From contig NZ_VAVZ01000027.1 of NCBI RefSeq assembly GCF_005771525.1, forward strand, positions 1 to 49,756: DNA of 49,756 bases. Direction: 5' to 3'. Made by a program: the position numbers and the translations under genes. The DNA comes from Nesterenkonia salmonea. Its GTDB lineage: Bacteria > Actinomycetota > Actinomycetes > Actinomycetales > Micrococcaceae. The notes beneath the pieces were generated by a model that did not search any database, was not told the origin of the DNA, and was given only the letters and a program-made list of their open reading frames with translations. Numbering within the stretch: the stretch's first letter is position 1; each line of letters begins with the position of its first letter. Below are positions 37,489 to 47,034 of the stretch, piece after piece.

Positions 37489-37839
37489 GTGATCATCGGA
37501 ATTGGGGTCGACGTCGTCGTCGTCTCCCGCTTTGCCGAACAGCTCAAGCGGGCTCCCGCACTGCGCGACAGACTCTTCACCCCTGCCGAACGGGGGCTGA
37601 ATGTCCGATCCCTGGCTGCGCGCTTCGCCGCGAAAGAGGCCGTGGCCAAGGCATTGGGCGCGCCAGCTGGAATGAACTGGCAGCACTGCCAGGTGGTCTG
37701 CGATACCGCCGGTGACCCGCATGTGGAAGTCTCAGGAACAGTCGCGGCGGTAGCGGAGTCCAAAGGCATAGCACGCTGGCACCTCTCCCTGTCACACGAC
37801 GGTGACATCGCCACCGGAATGGTGGTCGCCGAAGGATGA
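37489..37839 (+). CDS. acpS: Holo-[acyl-carrier-protein] synthase
   Basis: It attaches the phosphopantetheine arm of CoA to acyl carrier protein. It has 116 residues from a GTG 7 nt after glm[15 protein letters not shown] carries the magnesium-binding Asp, and [15 protein letters not shown] the second conserved acidic motif. [19 protein letters not shown] ends the domain. The frame is open upstream inside glmS, but the family start fits the GTG. Confidence 0.95.
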   Translation: MIIGIGVDVVVVSRFAEQLKRAPALRDRLFTPAERGLNVRSLAARFAAKEAVAKALGAPAGMNWQHCQVVCDTAGDPHVEVSGTVAAVAESKGIARWHLSLSHDGDIATGMVVAEG

Positions 37840-37878
37840 GCGCACACCGGTGACTAGAGTAGGCACCAGGAGGTGGCA

Positions 37879-39378
37879 ATGTTCTTCAACGTCTACACCG
37901 GAGATCAGATCCGTGCTGCCGAGAAGCCACTACTGGACTCCGGCCACGGTCCCACTCTGATGAGAGGGGCCGCCTACGGGCTGGCCCAGCACATCGCGCA
38001 TCTGCTCCAACAGTTCGGCACTGGGGGCCGGTCCGTCTACGGAGCGCAGATCACGGCCCTGATCGGTTCAGGCAATAATGGCGGCGACGGTCTCTTCGCC
38101 CTGGCATACCTGGCTCAACGTGGAGCATCCACCCATGCCGTCCTCACTCGAGAACGAGCACACCCTGAAGGGTTGGACGCATTCCGTGCCGCCGGGGGCC
38201 GGGTGGTGGAAACGATCCCGCCGAACACCACAGTGCTGATCGATGCTGTGCTGGGCACAGGATTCCACGGAGATTTCACCCGCCCACAGGTCCCTGGCCT
38301 AGAGATCATCGAGCACGACGCCGCCGCAGCCAGGCCACTCATTGTCGCCTGCGATCTGCCCTCTGGAGTCAACGCCGACACCGGGGCCGCCGGTGACCAG
38401 GTCATCCGAGCCGACCACACCGTCACCTTCGGCGGCCTCAAACAGGGCCTGATCGCCGGGCGTGGAGGCACGCTCAGCGGAGCGCTGCACACTGTGGACA
38501 TCGGTCTCCAGCCGCACCTGCCCAAGAGCACGGTCCGGCTCAACAGTGTGCAGAATCCTGCTGATGTTGCGCCACCGCGTTTCACCGACCACAAATACTC
38601 CCGCGGTGTTCTGCACCTGGTCGTCGGCTCGCCCGCCTACCCTGGGGCTGCGTTGCTCACCGCTGGCGCCGCCGTGCACACTGGAGTGGGCATGGTGACG
38701 CTGCAGGCACCCAAGTCTGTGCGCTCACACGTGATCGGCACCTACCCAGAGGTGGTGGGTGTGCCGGAGAACGGCAGCAGTGCGGCAGTGACGAAAGCTG
38801 GCGGCGTCGTCATAGGTCCTGGTCTCGGCGCGGAGCCTGACCAACTGGCCGCCGCAGAAGCGGTACTGGAGCAGGCCCTGGAGTCCGGCACCTCCTGCGT
38901 GCTCGACGCCTCCGGGCTGGGACTCATCAGAGCTCAGCTGCGCCGTCGCGGTGGACTAAACAAGAACGTGCTCATCACCCCGCATCTGGGAGAAGCGCGC
39001 AGGCTCGTATCCGAGCTCCGCGACCAGGTGCTGGAGTCCATGCTGGACAGTGACTCAGCACAGGCCGATCCAGTGGAGGCTGCGCGCCGAATTGCCGGCC
39101 GGCTGGACTGCACCGTGCTGCTCAAGGGCGCCACGACAGTCGTCGCTTCACCTCAAGGAGATGTGGTGCTCCACCGTGCGCAGGCCCCGGGCTTGGCCAC
39201 CGCAGGGACCGGGGACGTGCTCTCCGGAATCCTTGGTGCGCTGTGCGCTACTCAGGAGCGGGACTGGCTGACCGTCACCACACAGGGCGTGAGTATGCAC
39301 ACCCTCGCCGCGCAGCGGATCGACCCGGAAGGACACGGGCACTTCGGCGCTTCCGCGCTGATCGGCGCACTCGACTGA
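37879..39378 (+). CDS. nnr: Bifunctional NAD(P)H-hydrate epimerase and dehydratase
   Basis: It repairs hydrated NAD(P)H. The N-terminal epimerase domain (about 1-215) has LIGSGNNGGDGLFALAYLA and VDIGL. The C-terminal ADP-dependent dehydratase domain (about 235-499) has VVIGPGLG, LITPHLGEARRL and GTGDVLSGILGALCA. It has 499 residues from the ATG at 37879, spaced 5 nt from AGGAGG; an earlier GTG lies within the ribosome binding site. acpS, nnr and alr in a row is typical of actinobacteria. Confidence 0.95.
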   Translation: MFFNVYTGDQIRAAEKPLLDSGHGPTLMRGAAYGLAQHIAHLLQQFGTGGRSVYGAQITALIGSGNNGGDGLFALAYLAQRGASTHAVLTRERAHPEGLDAFRAAGGRVVETIPPNTTVLIDAVLGTGFHGDFTRPQVPGLEIIEHDAAAARPLIVACDLPSGVNADTGAAGDQVIRADHTVTFGGLKQGLIAGRGGTLSGALHTVDIGLQPHLPKSTVRLNSVQNPADVAPPRFTDHKYSRGVLHLVVGSPAYPGAALLTAGAAVHTGVGMVTLQAPKSVRSHVIGTYPEVVGVPENGSSAAVTKAGGVVIGPGLGAEPDQLAAAEAVLEQALESGTSCVLDASGLGLIRAQLRRRGGLNKNVLITPHLGEARRLVSELRDQVLESMLDSDSAQADPVEAARRIAGRLDCTVLLKGATTVVASPQGDVVLHRAQAPGLATAGTGDVLSGILGALCATQERDWLTVTTQGVSMHTLAAQRIDPEGHGHFGASALIGALD

Positions 39379-39443
39379 GGACGGATTGCTCCCGCAGCCC
39401 GAGCTGCTGCGAGCCGGCCTAGGACCACTTCCGGGGGCACCGG

Positions 39444-39449
39444 TACGCT
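39444..39449 (+). promoter_or_regulatory. -10 element TACGCT of alr, probably leaderless
   Basis: TACGCT ends 7 nt before the alr ATG, and no ribosome binding site is present. It would give the alr-tsaE-tsaB-rimI-tsaD group its own promoter. Confidence 0.5.
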
Positions 39450-39456
39450 GGATTCC

Positions 39457-40587
39457 ATGAAGTTACCGGAGCGTGCAGCTGTTATCGACGCCTCTGCGAT
39501 CGCCCACAATGTGCGCACTATCGCCGAGTACGTCCGTCCGGCCAAGGTGCTCGCCGCAGTCAAAGCTGACGGCTACGGGCACGGGCTGGTGACCGCTGCA
39601 AAAGCCGCACTCACCGGCGGGGCCGACTGGTTGGGTGTCGCCCATATCGACGAGGCCCTCCAACTGCGGGCACAGGGCATCGAATCGCCCCTGCTGGCCT
39701 GGCTGCACACCCGTGAGGCTGACTTTGCCGCCGGAATTGAAGCTCATATTGATCTGGGAGTCTCCGGTTGGGACCTCGAGCCCGTTGCTGAGGCGGCCAA
39801 CCTCCTGCACGAACCCGCGCGGGTGCATCTGAAGATCGACACCGGCCTTGGCAGAAACGGCTCAACCATGGCCGACTGGCCGGGACTGGTTGAACGCGCT
39901 GCAGTGTTCCAGAACCGGGGACTGATCAGCGTTGAAGGTATCTTCACCCATATGGCGGTTGCCGATGAACCCGACCGCAAAGAGACCGACGAACAACTCG
40001 AAGCTTTCCACCAGGCACTTGCAGTGGCCGAAAGTCATGGAATCGTTCCTGATCTCCGCCACGCAGCCAACACACCGGCGGCGCTGTCGCGGCCGGATGC
40101 GCACTTCGACATGGTCCGGGTCGGGGTCGGCATCTACGGGCACAGTCCCTTCGCGGACCGCACCGGCGCATCCTTGGGGCTCAGACCTGCCATGGAACTG
40201 CGCACCACAGTGGCCAACGTCAAGACGGTACCGGCCGGCCAGGGCATCAGCTACGGGCTCACCCATCGGGTTGAAACACCCACCCGGCTGGGCCTGATCC
40301 CCTTGGGCTACGCTGACGGCATTCCGCGGATCGCAGTCGGCGCGCCCGTGCTTATCAGGGGCCGCAGGTACTATTCAGCCGGCCGGGTGGCCATGGACCA
40401 GTTCGTCGTAGAACTCGGAGAAGACAGTGATGTAGAAGTTGGCGATGAAGTGACGGTCTTCGGCGGGGACTCCGGGATTGAAGCCGCAGACTGGGCAACA
40501 GCTGCCGGCACCATCAACTATGAAATCATTACGCGAATCGGAGCCCGGGTGCCCCGAGTGGTGGTCAATGCGGAGCACGATCAGTGA
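39457..40587 (+). CDS. alr: Alanine racemase
   Basis: A PLP enzyme that makes D-alanine for peptidoglycan. It has 376 residues. The PLP lysine is Lys36 in VLAAVKADGYGHG, and the catalytic Tyr of the other face lies in GQGISYGLTHRV. VHLKIDTGLGRNG and IPLGYADGIPR are further family motifs. The stop overlaps the tsaE GTG by 4 nt. Its product is the building block that the two VanY-type enzymes in this window would remove. Confidence 0.96.
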   Translation: MKLPERAAVIDASAIAHNVRTIAEYVRPAKVLAAVKADGYGHGLVTAAKAALTGGADWLGVAHIDEALQLRAQGIESPLLAWLHTREADFAAGIEAHIDLGVSGWDLEPVAEAANLLHEPARVHLKIDTGLGRNGSTMADWPGLVERAAVFQNRGLISVEGIFTHMAVADEPDRKETDEQLEAFHQALAVAESHGIVPDLRHAANTPAALSRPDAHFDMVRVGVGIYGHSPFADRTGASLGLRPAMELRTTVANVKTVPAGQGISYGLTHRVETPTRLGLIPLGYADGIPRIAVGAPVLIRGRRYYSAGRVAMDQFVVELGEDSDVEVGDEVTVFGGDSGIEAADWATAAGTINYEIITRIGARVPRVVVNAEHDQ

Positions 40588-41225
40588 CTGGCTCGGCGCC
40601 GCCACCGGCAGCTCTGCCCGGGGAAAACTGGCAGCTGCACACACAGCTGCCCCACCTGGAGGCCACAGCTGAGTTCGCCCGCGCACTCGCTGCACACCTG
40701 GATCCAGGGGATCTGCTGGTGCTGACCGGTGGGCTCGGAGCAGGCAAGACGACCTTCACCCGTGAACTCGCCCATGCCCTCGGTGTCCGTGGTCAGGTGA
40801 GCTCACCAACGTTTACCTTGTCCCGGATTCACCCCCATGAGGACCCTGCCACGGCTGACCTTGTGCATGTGGACGCTTACCGCACCGACGCTGCCGGAAT
40901 CGAATCCCTGGACCTGCTGGCGACTCTTCGAACATCGATCACGGTTGTCGAATGGGGCCGGGGCTTAGTGGAGCAGTCACTATTGGGAGCGTCAGGGTCC
41001 TGGTTGGACCTAGAACTCAACCAGGGGACGGCCTCACCCGGCCAGGCCGGGAGTGAGCCTGCCGCGCATGAGGAGCCTCGCGGTGGCGCACCGGTGATCC
41101 AGACGGACTTCAGTGAGACCGAGGAGGAACTGTTGGGGGTGCCGCGCCGGGCGGTCCTGCGGGGCTACGGGCCGCGGTGGATGACCACGCCGACACTTCC
41201 CCGGGGGTTCAACGAACACCACTGA
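40584..41225 (+). CDS. tsaE: tRNA t6A biosynthesis ATPase TsaE
   Basis: It works with TsaB and TsaD to form threonylcarbamoyl-adenosine at position 37 of ANN-decoding tRNAs. It has 213 residues from a GTG. The P-loop GGLGAGKTTFTREL is at about residues 49-62, and SSPTFTLSR and VHVDAYR follow. The VVEWG motif is present. The C-terminal about 70 residues are a variable extension beyond the usual 150-160. Confidence 0.94.
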   Translation: MTGSAPPPAALPGENWQLHTQLPHLEATAEFARALAAHLDPGDLLVLTGGLGAGKTTFTRELAHALGVRGQVSSPTFTLSRIHPHEDPATADLVHVDAYRTDAAGIESLDLLATLRTSITVVEWGRGLVEQSLLGASGSWLDLELNQGTASPGQAGSEPAAHEEPRGGAPVIQTDFSETEEELLGVPRRAVLRGYGPRWMTTPTLPRGFNEHH

Positions 41226-41258
41226 GCGGTGAAGTGCGTTGATCGCTACCATGGTGGG

Positions 41259-41936
41259 GTGCTTCTGCTTTCCATCGACTCTTCCGCCGGGGCTTCGGCT
41301 GCCCTCATTCGCGACGGCGAACCACTTCAGGTGTGGCACACCGAGGAAACCACATCGCATGCAGAAGTCCTCGCACCGGCTGTTCAGCGACTGCTGGCCC
41401 AGGCGGGCGTGACGGGGGAGGATCTCGACGGCGTCGTCGTGGGGGTCGGGCCGGGGCCGTTCACTGGTCTGCGGGTCGGTCTGGCTCTTGCCCACGCGCT
41501 TGCCGAAGCCTGGGGCAAGCCGCTGCAAGGAATCTGCAGCCTGGACTCCTTGGCGCTGCGGGCAACCGATGCGGGGATCGACGGTGAGTTCCTTGTGGCC
41601 ACGGATGCCAGACGCCGCGAGGTCTACTGGGCGCAGTACGTCAGCGATGATGCTGGATCCCGACTCCAGCGCGGCCCCTTTGTGGCTGCCGCCAGTGAAC
41701 TTCCCGATCTTCCCGCTGTGGGCGCCGGCCTGAGGCTCTACGCACAGGACCTGCGCGCAGCCGAACTCGGCGAGGACCCGAGTGTCTGGGTTCCCCATGC
41801 TGCGGAACTGGGCCAACTGGCCACCGGTGCGCTCGCCGGAGAGCTCCACGGGGTCATGTGTCAGCCGCGACCGCTCTACCTCCGCGAATCCGACGCCCAA
41901 GTGCCGCGGCAGATGCGTCCAGGCGGTGCGACATGA
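41259..41936 (+). CDS. tsaB: tRNA t6A biosynthesis protein TsaB
   Basis: TsaB is the inactive-fold partner that stabilises TsaD in the t6A complex. It has 225 residues from the GTG at 41259, where the ASKHA-type start LLLSIDSSAGASAAL begins; an earlier GTG at 41229 is in frame but adds no conserved residues. VGVGPGPFTGLRVGLALAHA is the family signature. A palindromic repeat lies between it and rimI. Confidence 0.93.
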   Translation: MLLLSIDSSAGASAALIRDGEPLQVWHTEETTSHAEVLAPAVQRLLAQAGVTGEDLDGVVVGVGPGPFTGLRVGLALAHALAEAWGKPLQGICSLDSLALRATDAGIDGEFLVATDARRREVYWAQYVSDDAGSRLQRGPFVAAASELPDLPAVGAGLRLYAQDLRAAELGEDPSVWVPHAAELGQLATGALAGELHGVMCQPRPLYLRESDAQVPRQMRPGGAT

Positions 41937-41952
41937 CGAACCCACGAGACTT

Positions 41953-42020
41953 ACGTCTCCAGATATGGGAAACAACCCCCGAAACAGGCGCCATTCCCCA
42001 CATTCCGAGACGCACTTCTG
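41953..42020. repeat. Palindromic intergenic repeat, copy B
   Basis: Arms ACGTCTCCAGATATGGGAA (41953-41971) and TTCCCCACATTCCGAGACG (41994-42012) are an imperfect inverted pair. The order CGTCTC, GGAA, CCCC, CAGGCG, TTCCCCACAT, GAGACG and TTCTG matches copy A at 25216-25286. It lies just before the rimI ribosome binding site. Confidence 0.6.
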
Positions 42021-42035
42021 ACGGGGAGGTGCGTG

Positions 42036-42578
42036 ATGGGAACTGAACCGCCAACCGCCGAGCCGGTGATCCGCCCGATGACCGCCCAGGATGTGCCAGC
42101 GGCTTTCCAATTGGAGCGCAGGCTCTTCCCGCATGATGCCTGGCCGGAGAGGTTCTTCTACGACGAACTCGCCCAGGCCGAGCCCACCGTTGCCGCCCAC
42201 CGAGCGACCCGCGCCTACTGGGTGGCGGAGGACGGCGACCAGTTGCTGGGCTACGCCGGCATGATGTGCGTGCTCCCATTGGCCGATGTCCAAACCCTGG
42301 CTGTCGCCCCCGAAGCGCAGGGTAGGGGGCTGGGATCCCGCCTCCTGAAACTCATTGAGCACCAGTCACAACTCAAGGGAGCGCAGGACCTTCTGCTTGA
42401 GGTCCGGGCGGACAACCCGCGGGCCCAACAGCTTTACCTGCGCACCGGATTCGAGCAGATCCACCTTCGGCGGGCCTACTATCCGGATGGTGGCGATGCC
42501 CTCATTATGCGTAAACGCCTCTCCGCCCCGCCCCCGAGGGTCGGCCCGATAGGAAGCGACCGAGGAGACACCCCGTGA
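42036..42578 (+). CDS. rimI: Ribosomal-protein-alanine N-acetyltransferase RimI
   Basis: A GNAT acetyltransferase, 180 residues, expected to acetylate N-terminal alanines such as that of S18. The acetyl-CoA loop is [16 protein letters not shown] (about residues 88-103). [20 protein letters not shown] is typical. The ATG at 42036 follows GGGGAGG with normal spacing. The overlapping TGA joins it to tsaD, the usual tsaB-rimI-tsaD arrangement. Confidence 0.93.
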   Translation: MGTEPPTAEPVIRPMTAQDVPAAFQLERRLFPHDAWPERFFYDELAQAEPTVAAHRATRAYWVAEDGDQLLGYAGMMCVLPLADVQTLAVAPEAQGRGLGSRLLKLIEHQSQLKGAQDLLLEVRADNPRAQQLYLRTGFEQIHLRRAYYPDGGDALIMRKRLSAPPPRVGPIGSDRGDTP

Positions 42579-43648
42579 ACGAACCCCTGGTGCTTGGCAT
42601 CGAGACCTCCTGCGATGAAACGGGAATCGGGATCGTGCGCGGAACCCAGCTGCTGGCCAACGAGGTGGCCTCCTCCATGGATGAGCACATCCGGTTCGGC
42701 GGGGTCATCCCCGAGATTGCCGCCCGCGCTCACCTGGAGGCGTTCACCCCGACGCTTCGGAAGGCCCTGGATACTGCCGGGGTCGAACTCCGTGATGTGG
42801 ACGCGATCGCCGTCACCGCAGGCCCCGGGTTGGCTGGCGCGCTCATGGTGGGGCTCTCTGCTGCCAAGGGGCTGGCGCTGGCTGCCGGCAAACCGCTCTA
42901 CGGCGTCAATCATCTGGTGGCGCATGTGGCGGTCGCCCTGGTGGAGGACGACGACGACGGCTCGCCCCTGGCACCGAGTACCGCGGCACTTCTGGTCTCC
43001 GGTGGGCACACCGAGATTCTGCGTGTGGGTTCACTGACTGATGATATGGAACTTCTCGGTTCCACAATCGACGACGCGGCTGGCGAAGCCTATGACAAGA
43101 CCGCCCGACTGCTGGGGTTGGGATACCCGGGCGGACCTGCGATTGACGCAGCGGCGCGCCAGGGTGATCCGCGGGCATTCCGCTTCCCGCGAGGACTGAC
43201 GATGCCCAAATTTGAGGGCACGGCGCAGAGCCCCGGCAAGCACCGGCACAATTGGTCGTTTTCTGGGCTGAAGACTGCTGTGGCCCGCGCCGCCGAACAG
43301 TTCGAAGCCCAGGGTCTGCCCGTTCCGGTGGCCGACCTCGCCGCGAGCTTTCAAGAGGCTGTGGTGGATGTGCTTACCGCCAAGGCCGTGCGTGCCTGCC
43401 GGGAGCACGGGCTGACCAGCTTGCTGCTCGGTGGGGGAGTGGCGGCCAATTCCAGGCTGCGTGAGCTTTTGGCGGAACGCTGCGCTGATGCCGGGATCGA
43501 CCTGACGGTGCCGCCGATCCCGCTTTGCACCGATAACGGTGCGATGGTGGCAGCGCTGGGAGCCCAGCTGGTCAGCGCAGGGGCGCAGGCGTCGTCGTTG
43601 GAAATCCCCGCTGACTCCAGTCTCCCGGTGGACCAGATTCTGCGCTGA
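42575..43648 (+). CDS. tsaD: tRNA t6A transferase TsaD
   Basis: It transfers the threonylcarbamoyl group from the adenylate made by TsaC/Sua5 to A37 of tRNA. It has 357 residues from a GTG overlapping rim[17 protein letters not shown] opens the ASKHA fold. The metal-binding histidines are His113 and His117 in [20 protein letters not shown] and [12 protein letters not shown] follow. With tsaE and tsaB the t6A apparatus except TsaC is encoded together. Confidence 0.96.
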   Translation: MNEPLVLGIETSCDETGIGIVRGTQLLANEVASSMDEHIRFGGVIPEIAARAHLEAFTPTLRKALDTAGVELRDVDAIAVTAGPGLAGALMVGLSAAKGLALAAGKPLYGVNHLVAHVAVALVEDDDDGSPLAPSTAALLVSGGHTEILRVGSLTDDMELLGSTIDDAAGEAYDKTARLLGLGYPGGPAIDAAARQGDPRAFRFPRGLTMPKFEGTAQSPGKHRHNWSFSGLKTAVARAAEQFEAQGLPVPVADLAASFQEAVVDVLTAKAVRACREHGLTSLLLGGGVAANSRLRELLAERCADAGIDLTVPPIPLCTDNGAMVAALGAQLVSAGAQASSLEIPADSSLPVDQILR

Positions 43649-43673
43649 GGCTCTGCAGCCTCACCCCTTTTTT
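43647..43673 (+). terminator. Intrinsic terminator after tsaD
   Basis: GAGGCT (43647-43652) pairs with AGCCTC (43657-43662) around CTGC, followed by ACCCC and six T. It overlaps the last base of the tsaD stop codon region and lies between convergent genes. Confidence 0.6.
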
Positions 43674-43792
43674 CCGGCCTCACTCACCCATTGGCCGCGT
43701 ATGCCCCCTGCAGGGCGGCGATATCACTTGAGATAGCGGCACATTAGGCCAGACGGTGCCGGCCAGGGCGGGGAAGAGCAGGGCCTGGGGTG

Positions 43793-44944
43793 CTAGCCGT
43801 TGATGGATGTGCGGGTTTTAGCCGCGGAGTCCAGCACCACCTGTCGCAGATCCCCATCATGGGAGTCCGCCACCTTCTTCTGACGTTGATAGCCCGCACC
43901 GGTGCGCATGATGGTCTCCAGATGGCGCAGCTCATGGGCGCAGCCCAGGTCCTTCGCCACAGGTTCCAGGCGCTGAAGCTCGCGTTCCATGGCGTCGGTG
44001 ACCAGTTCTTCATCACCGTTCTCGTTGAGGATGATGATGGCGTCGAGTCCGTAGCGCGCAGCCCGCCACTTGTTCTCCTTGACATACCAGTGGGGCATCG
44101 ACGTCACGGTGCCACCGTCGTCGAGCTGCCGGACGGTGTCCTCCACCAAGCACTGGGTGAGAGCGGCGATCGCACCGATCTCGTCCAGGGTGGCCACGCC
44201 GTCGCAAATCCGCATCTCCACTGTGCCCAGTCGGGGTACCGCGCGGAAGTCCCAGCGGACCTCGGTGACGTCGTTGATCACGCCGGTGTGCTCAAGGTCG
44301 GCGACGGCCTTCTCATAGCCGGACCATTCTTCGAACTGGTAGGACTGCCCCGCGGTGGGCAGTTGCTGGAACATCAGGGCCCTGTTTGAGGCATACCCGG
44401 TGTCCTCACCCGACCAGTAGGGGGAGGAAGCGGAGAGCGCCTGGAAGTGCGCGTTGTAGTTGCAGAGCGCATTAACCACTGGCATTGCGTACTTCACATC
44501 GGGAAGTCCCACATGCACATGGATGCCGTAGATGACCATCTGGCGGCCCCACCACTGGGTGCGCCGGATGAGTTCGTTATAGCGTTCCTTATCGGTGACA
44601 GGCTGCTTGGTCGGCGGAGCAAACGGGTGTGACCCCTGGCAGTAGAGCTCCACATCCAGCGGTTCGCAGTGCTTCATGACGTTCAGCGCGGTCTCGCGCA
44701 GCTGACCAACGCCTTCAGCCACGTCGTCGCACACATCGGTGACCAGCTCAACGGTATTGAGCAGCAGCTCCTGTTTGACGTAGGGATGTTCCTCGTCACT
44801 GGCGAGTTCGGGATGGTCGGCCCTAGTGGCCTCCAGGATCCGCTCGGCAACACTGCGCAGGTCACCGGTCTGCCGGTCGACCAGCGCCAGTTCCCACTCA
44901 ATCCCGAGGGTCGAGCGGGGGGATTCGGCGAAATCAAGTCCCAT
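43793..44944 (-). CDS. Glutamate-cysteine ligase family 2 (YbdK-like)
   Basis: A carboxylate-amine ligase of the GCS2 family, 383 residues. It joins glutamate and cysteine, or a similar pair, with ATP. LGIEWELALVDRQTGDL (about residues 13-29) begins the fold, and QGSHPFAPP and GIHVHVGLPD are family motifs. VRWDFRAVPRLGTVEMRICD holds further ligands. AGGAGAG lies before the ATG. No gshB or mshC lies nearby, so the natural substrate is open. Confidence 0.9.
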   Translation of the reverse strand: MGLDFAESPRSTLGIEWELALVDRQTGDLRSVAERILEATRADHPELASDEEHPYVKQELLLNTVELVTDVCDDVAEGVGQLRETALNVMKHCEPLDVELYCQGSHPFAPPTKQPVTDKERYNELIRRTQWWGRQMVIYGIHVHVGLPDVKYAMPVVNALCNYNAHFQALSASSPYWSGEDTGYASNRALMFQQLPTAGQSYQFEEWSGYEKAVADLEHTGVINDVTEVRWDFRAVPRLGTVEMRICDGVATLDEIGAIAALTQCLVEDTVRQLDDGGTVTSMPHWYVKENKWRAARYGLDAIIILNENGDEELVTDAMERELQRLEPVAKDLGCAHELRHLETIMRTGAGYQRQKKVADSHDGDLRQVVLDSAAKTRTSING

Positions 44945-45065
44945 GAGACTCTCCTGTCATCAAGCGTCGGTGCAACGAGCCAACTGTATCCGCACTTTCC
45001 TGGAGAGTTCCTCGGTGGTGTCTCCATGTCTCCTGCGTCTGCTGGGGCGCACGCTCCGCAGACCG

Positions 45066-45071
45066 TACCCT
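45066..45071 (+). promoter_or_regulatory. -10 element TACCCT of the GH3 lipoprotein gene, probably leaderless
   Basis: TACCCT ends 7 nt before the ATG at 45079. No ribosome binding site lies between. An ATG at 45075 is out of frame. Confidence 0.45.
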
Positions 45072-45078
45072 TATATGG

Positions 45079-46911
45079 ATGCTGCCAACACGTGCTCTGA
45101 CTGCCGCCGCTCTGACGGGCGCGCTATTCCTGACATCCTGTGCTGGGAACGACGACGCCGGCTCGCCTGACAGCGCGGACCCCGGCTCCGAGACCACTGA
45201 GCTCAGTGCTGAGGAGATTGCCGAGCAGGAGCGAGCTGAGAAGGAGGCCCGATTCCACGAGGCCATCGCAGACCAGGAGGCCGCGTTGGCCGGTCCAGGT
45301 GAGACTCACCGGGCCGAGGCTGCTGATGTAGTGGCTGAGATGTCGCTGTCTGAACGTGCCGGTCAGGTCCTGATCGGAGAGTATTCCGGGACTGATGCTG
45401 ATTCGGCAGCTGAGCTGATAGAGCAGCACCATCTAGCGGGGGTCATTCTCATGGGGCACAACATCCCCGGAGAGTCAGGCTCAGTAGACACTGAGGCGCT
45501 GGCTGCCCAGATTGAGACGATTGCCAGCGCCGGGTCAAGCGGCGACGACAACGCAAGGGCTGTGCCACCCATCATCTCTGTTGATCAGGAGGGGGGATTG
45601 GTCACGCGGGTTGGGACCCCCGTGATGGAGTGGCCCACTCCCATGGCCTCCGGGGCGGCGCACCAGTCCGACGGGGAGTTGTGGAGCGCTGGCCAGGTGC
45701 ACCGATACATGGCCGAGGACCTTGCGGACCTGGGTTTCACCGTGTCGTTCGCCCCCAATGCCGATGTCACTATTGGCCGTGAAGACCCCACTATGGGTTC
45801 CCGAACTTTCGGAGCTGACCCTGACGCAGTGGGACAGCTCGCCGTACAAGCACTGCGCGGGCTCGCCGACGCGGGGGTAGCCGGTTCCATCAAGCATTTC
45901 CCCGGTCACGGATCCGTCACCGATGATTCGCACAACACGCTCCCAGTCCAGCAGCAGAGCCTCAGCGAACTGCGCGAACGGGATTGGAAACCTTTCGCTG
46001 ATGTCGTCGAGGTTGGGGCTCCCATGGTGATGATGGGCCACATTGAGGTTCCCGAGCTGGAAGCAGGAGTGCCGTCGTCGTTATCCGCGGCTGCCTATGC
46101 TGAAATCCGTCAGATGGGGCATGACGGCGTGATTGTCACTGACGCAATGAACATGGCTGCCATTGCCGACCGCTTCGGAGGTGACCAGGCGGTGGTGACC
46201 GCGCTCTCTGCGGGAGCTGACCTGCTCCTCATGCCGCACTCTTCGCCTGGGGCCCACGCGGCGATCATCGCGGCTGTGGAAGCTGATGAGCTCGACGAGG
46301 ACCGACTCAACGAGGCCGCAGAGCGAGTGGTGGCCCTTGTGCTGTGGCAGCAGGAGCTTGCAGCAGGGGAGTTGGACGCCGGCCCTGGGGTTCCCCTACC
46401 TGAGGATCTGGGTGCACGGATGATGTACGGCCCGGCAACGGGAAACGGTGAGCAGGAAGACGCCGATGTGCAGGCTGACGACGAATCCATCGACGACGAC
46501 CCGGCTGAGTTGGACGCGTCTGCCGTGGCAAGACACGTCGCGGCCCAGTCCATCACCCTGGTGGAGGGCGAGTGCGAGGCGGAACTGACCACTGAATCAC
46601 TACAGATTCAGGGTGGTACACAGCAGGATAGGGACCGGCTTGCCGCAGCCGCGCAGGAGGCTGGACTGGAGATTGGGTGGGGCCCGGTGGTCACGCTGTT
46701 GGGTGGTACCACCCCAAGTTCCGGTGACGTGGTGGTGGCCTTGGACCGCCCAGAGGCGCTCGCCGACTCCACCGCTGACACGAAACTGGCGCTCTACGGA
46801 CGCACACCGGAGTCGTTCGCGGCGCTGGTTGAGGTGTTGGGCGGCGCCGAAGCCCCCGGCGCGCTGCCTGTTGAGGTGGGCTCGCACGCTATGGGTCACA
46901 CTCGCTGCTGA
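45079..46911 (+). CDS. Glycoside hydrolase family 3 lipoprotein (NagZ-like)
   Basis: A secreted beta-N-acetylhexosaminidase-type enzyme, 610 residues, probably acting on peptidoglycan or chitin fragments. The signal AALTGALFLTSC gives a lipobox, followed by a Ser/Glu/Asp-rich linker. The GH3 barrel (about 75-430) has SVDQEGGLVTR, KHFPGHGSVTDDSHNTLP with the His-Asp acid/base pair of NagZ enzymes, and VTDAMNMAAI with the nucleophile Asp355. The C-terminal about 180 residues, including an Asp-rich stretch, resemble a degenerate second GH3 domain and are less certain. Confidence 0.9.
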   Translation: MLPTRALTAAALTGALFLTSCAGNDDAGSPDSADPGSETTELSAEEIAEQERAEKEARFHEAIADQEAALAGPGETHRAEAADVVAEMSLSERAGQVLIGEYSGTDADSAAELIEQHHLAGVILMGHNIPGESGSVDTEALAAQIETIASAGSSGDDNARAVPPIISVDQEGGLVTRVGTPVMEWPTPMASGAAHQSDGELWSAGQVHRYMAEDLADLGFTVSFAPNADVTIGREDPTMGSRTFGADPDAVGQLAVQALRGLADAGVAGSIKHFPGHGSVTDDSHNTLPVQQQSLSELRERDWKPFADVVEVGAPMVMMGHIEVPELEAGVPSSLSAAAYAEIRQMGHDGVIVTDAMNMAAIADRFGGDQAVVTALSAGADLLLMPHSSPGAHAAIIAAVEADELDEDRLNEAAERVVALVLWQQELAAGELDAGPGVPLPEDLGARMMYGPATGNGEQEDADVQADDESIDDDPAELDASAVARHVAAQSITLVEGECEAELTTESLQIQGGTQQDRDRLAAAAQEAGLEIGWGPVVTLLGGTTPSSGDVVVALDRPEALADSTADTKLALYGRTPESFAALVEVLGGAEAPGALPVEVGSHAMGHTRC

Positions 46912-47034
46912 CGGTCCAGCACCACCGCCATGAGAAGCTCAAACAACTTCAGCTGCGATCCCTCGGGCACTCGAGTACGCCTCAGCTCAGTTTCACTAGT
47001 GACACCGATAAGGGTGCTAAGGTGAGACTGATTC

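Noticed and set aside
39391-39417. Hairpin between nnr and alr
   Set aside because: GCT...AGC with CGCAGC/GCTGCG pairs only with bulges and has no T run, so I did not call a terminator.
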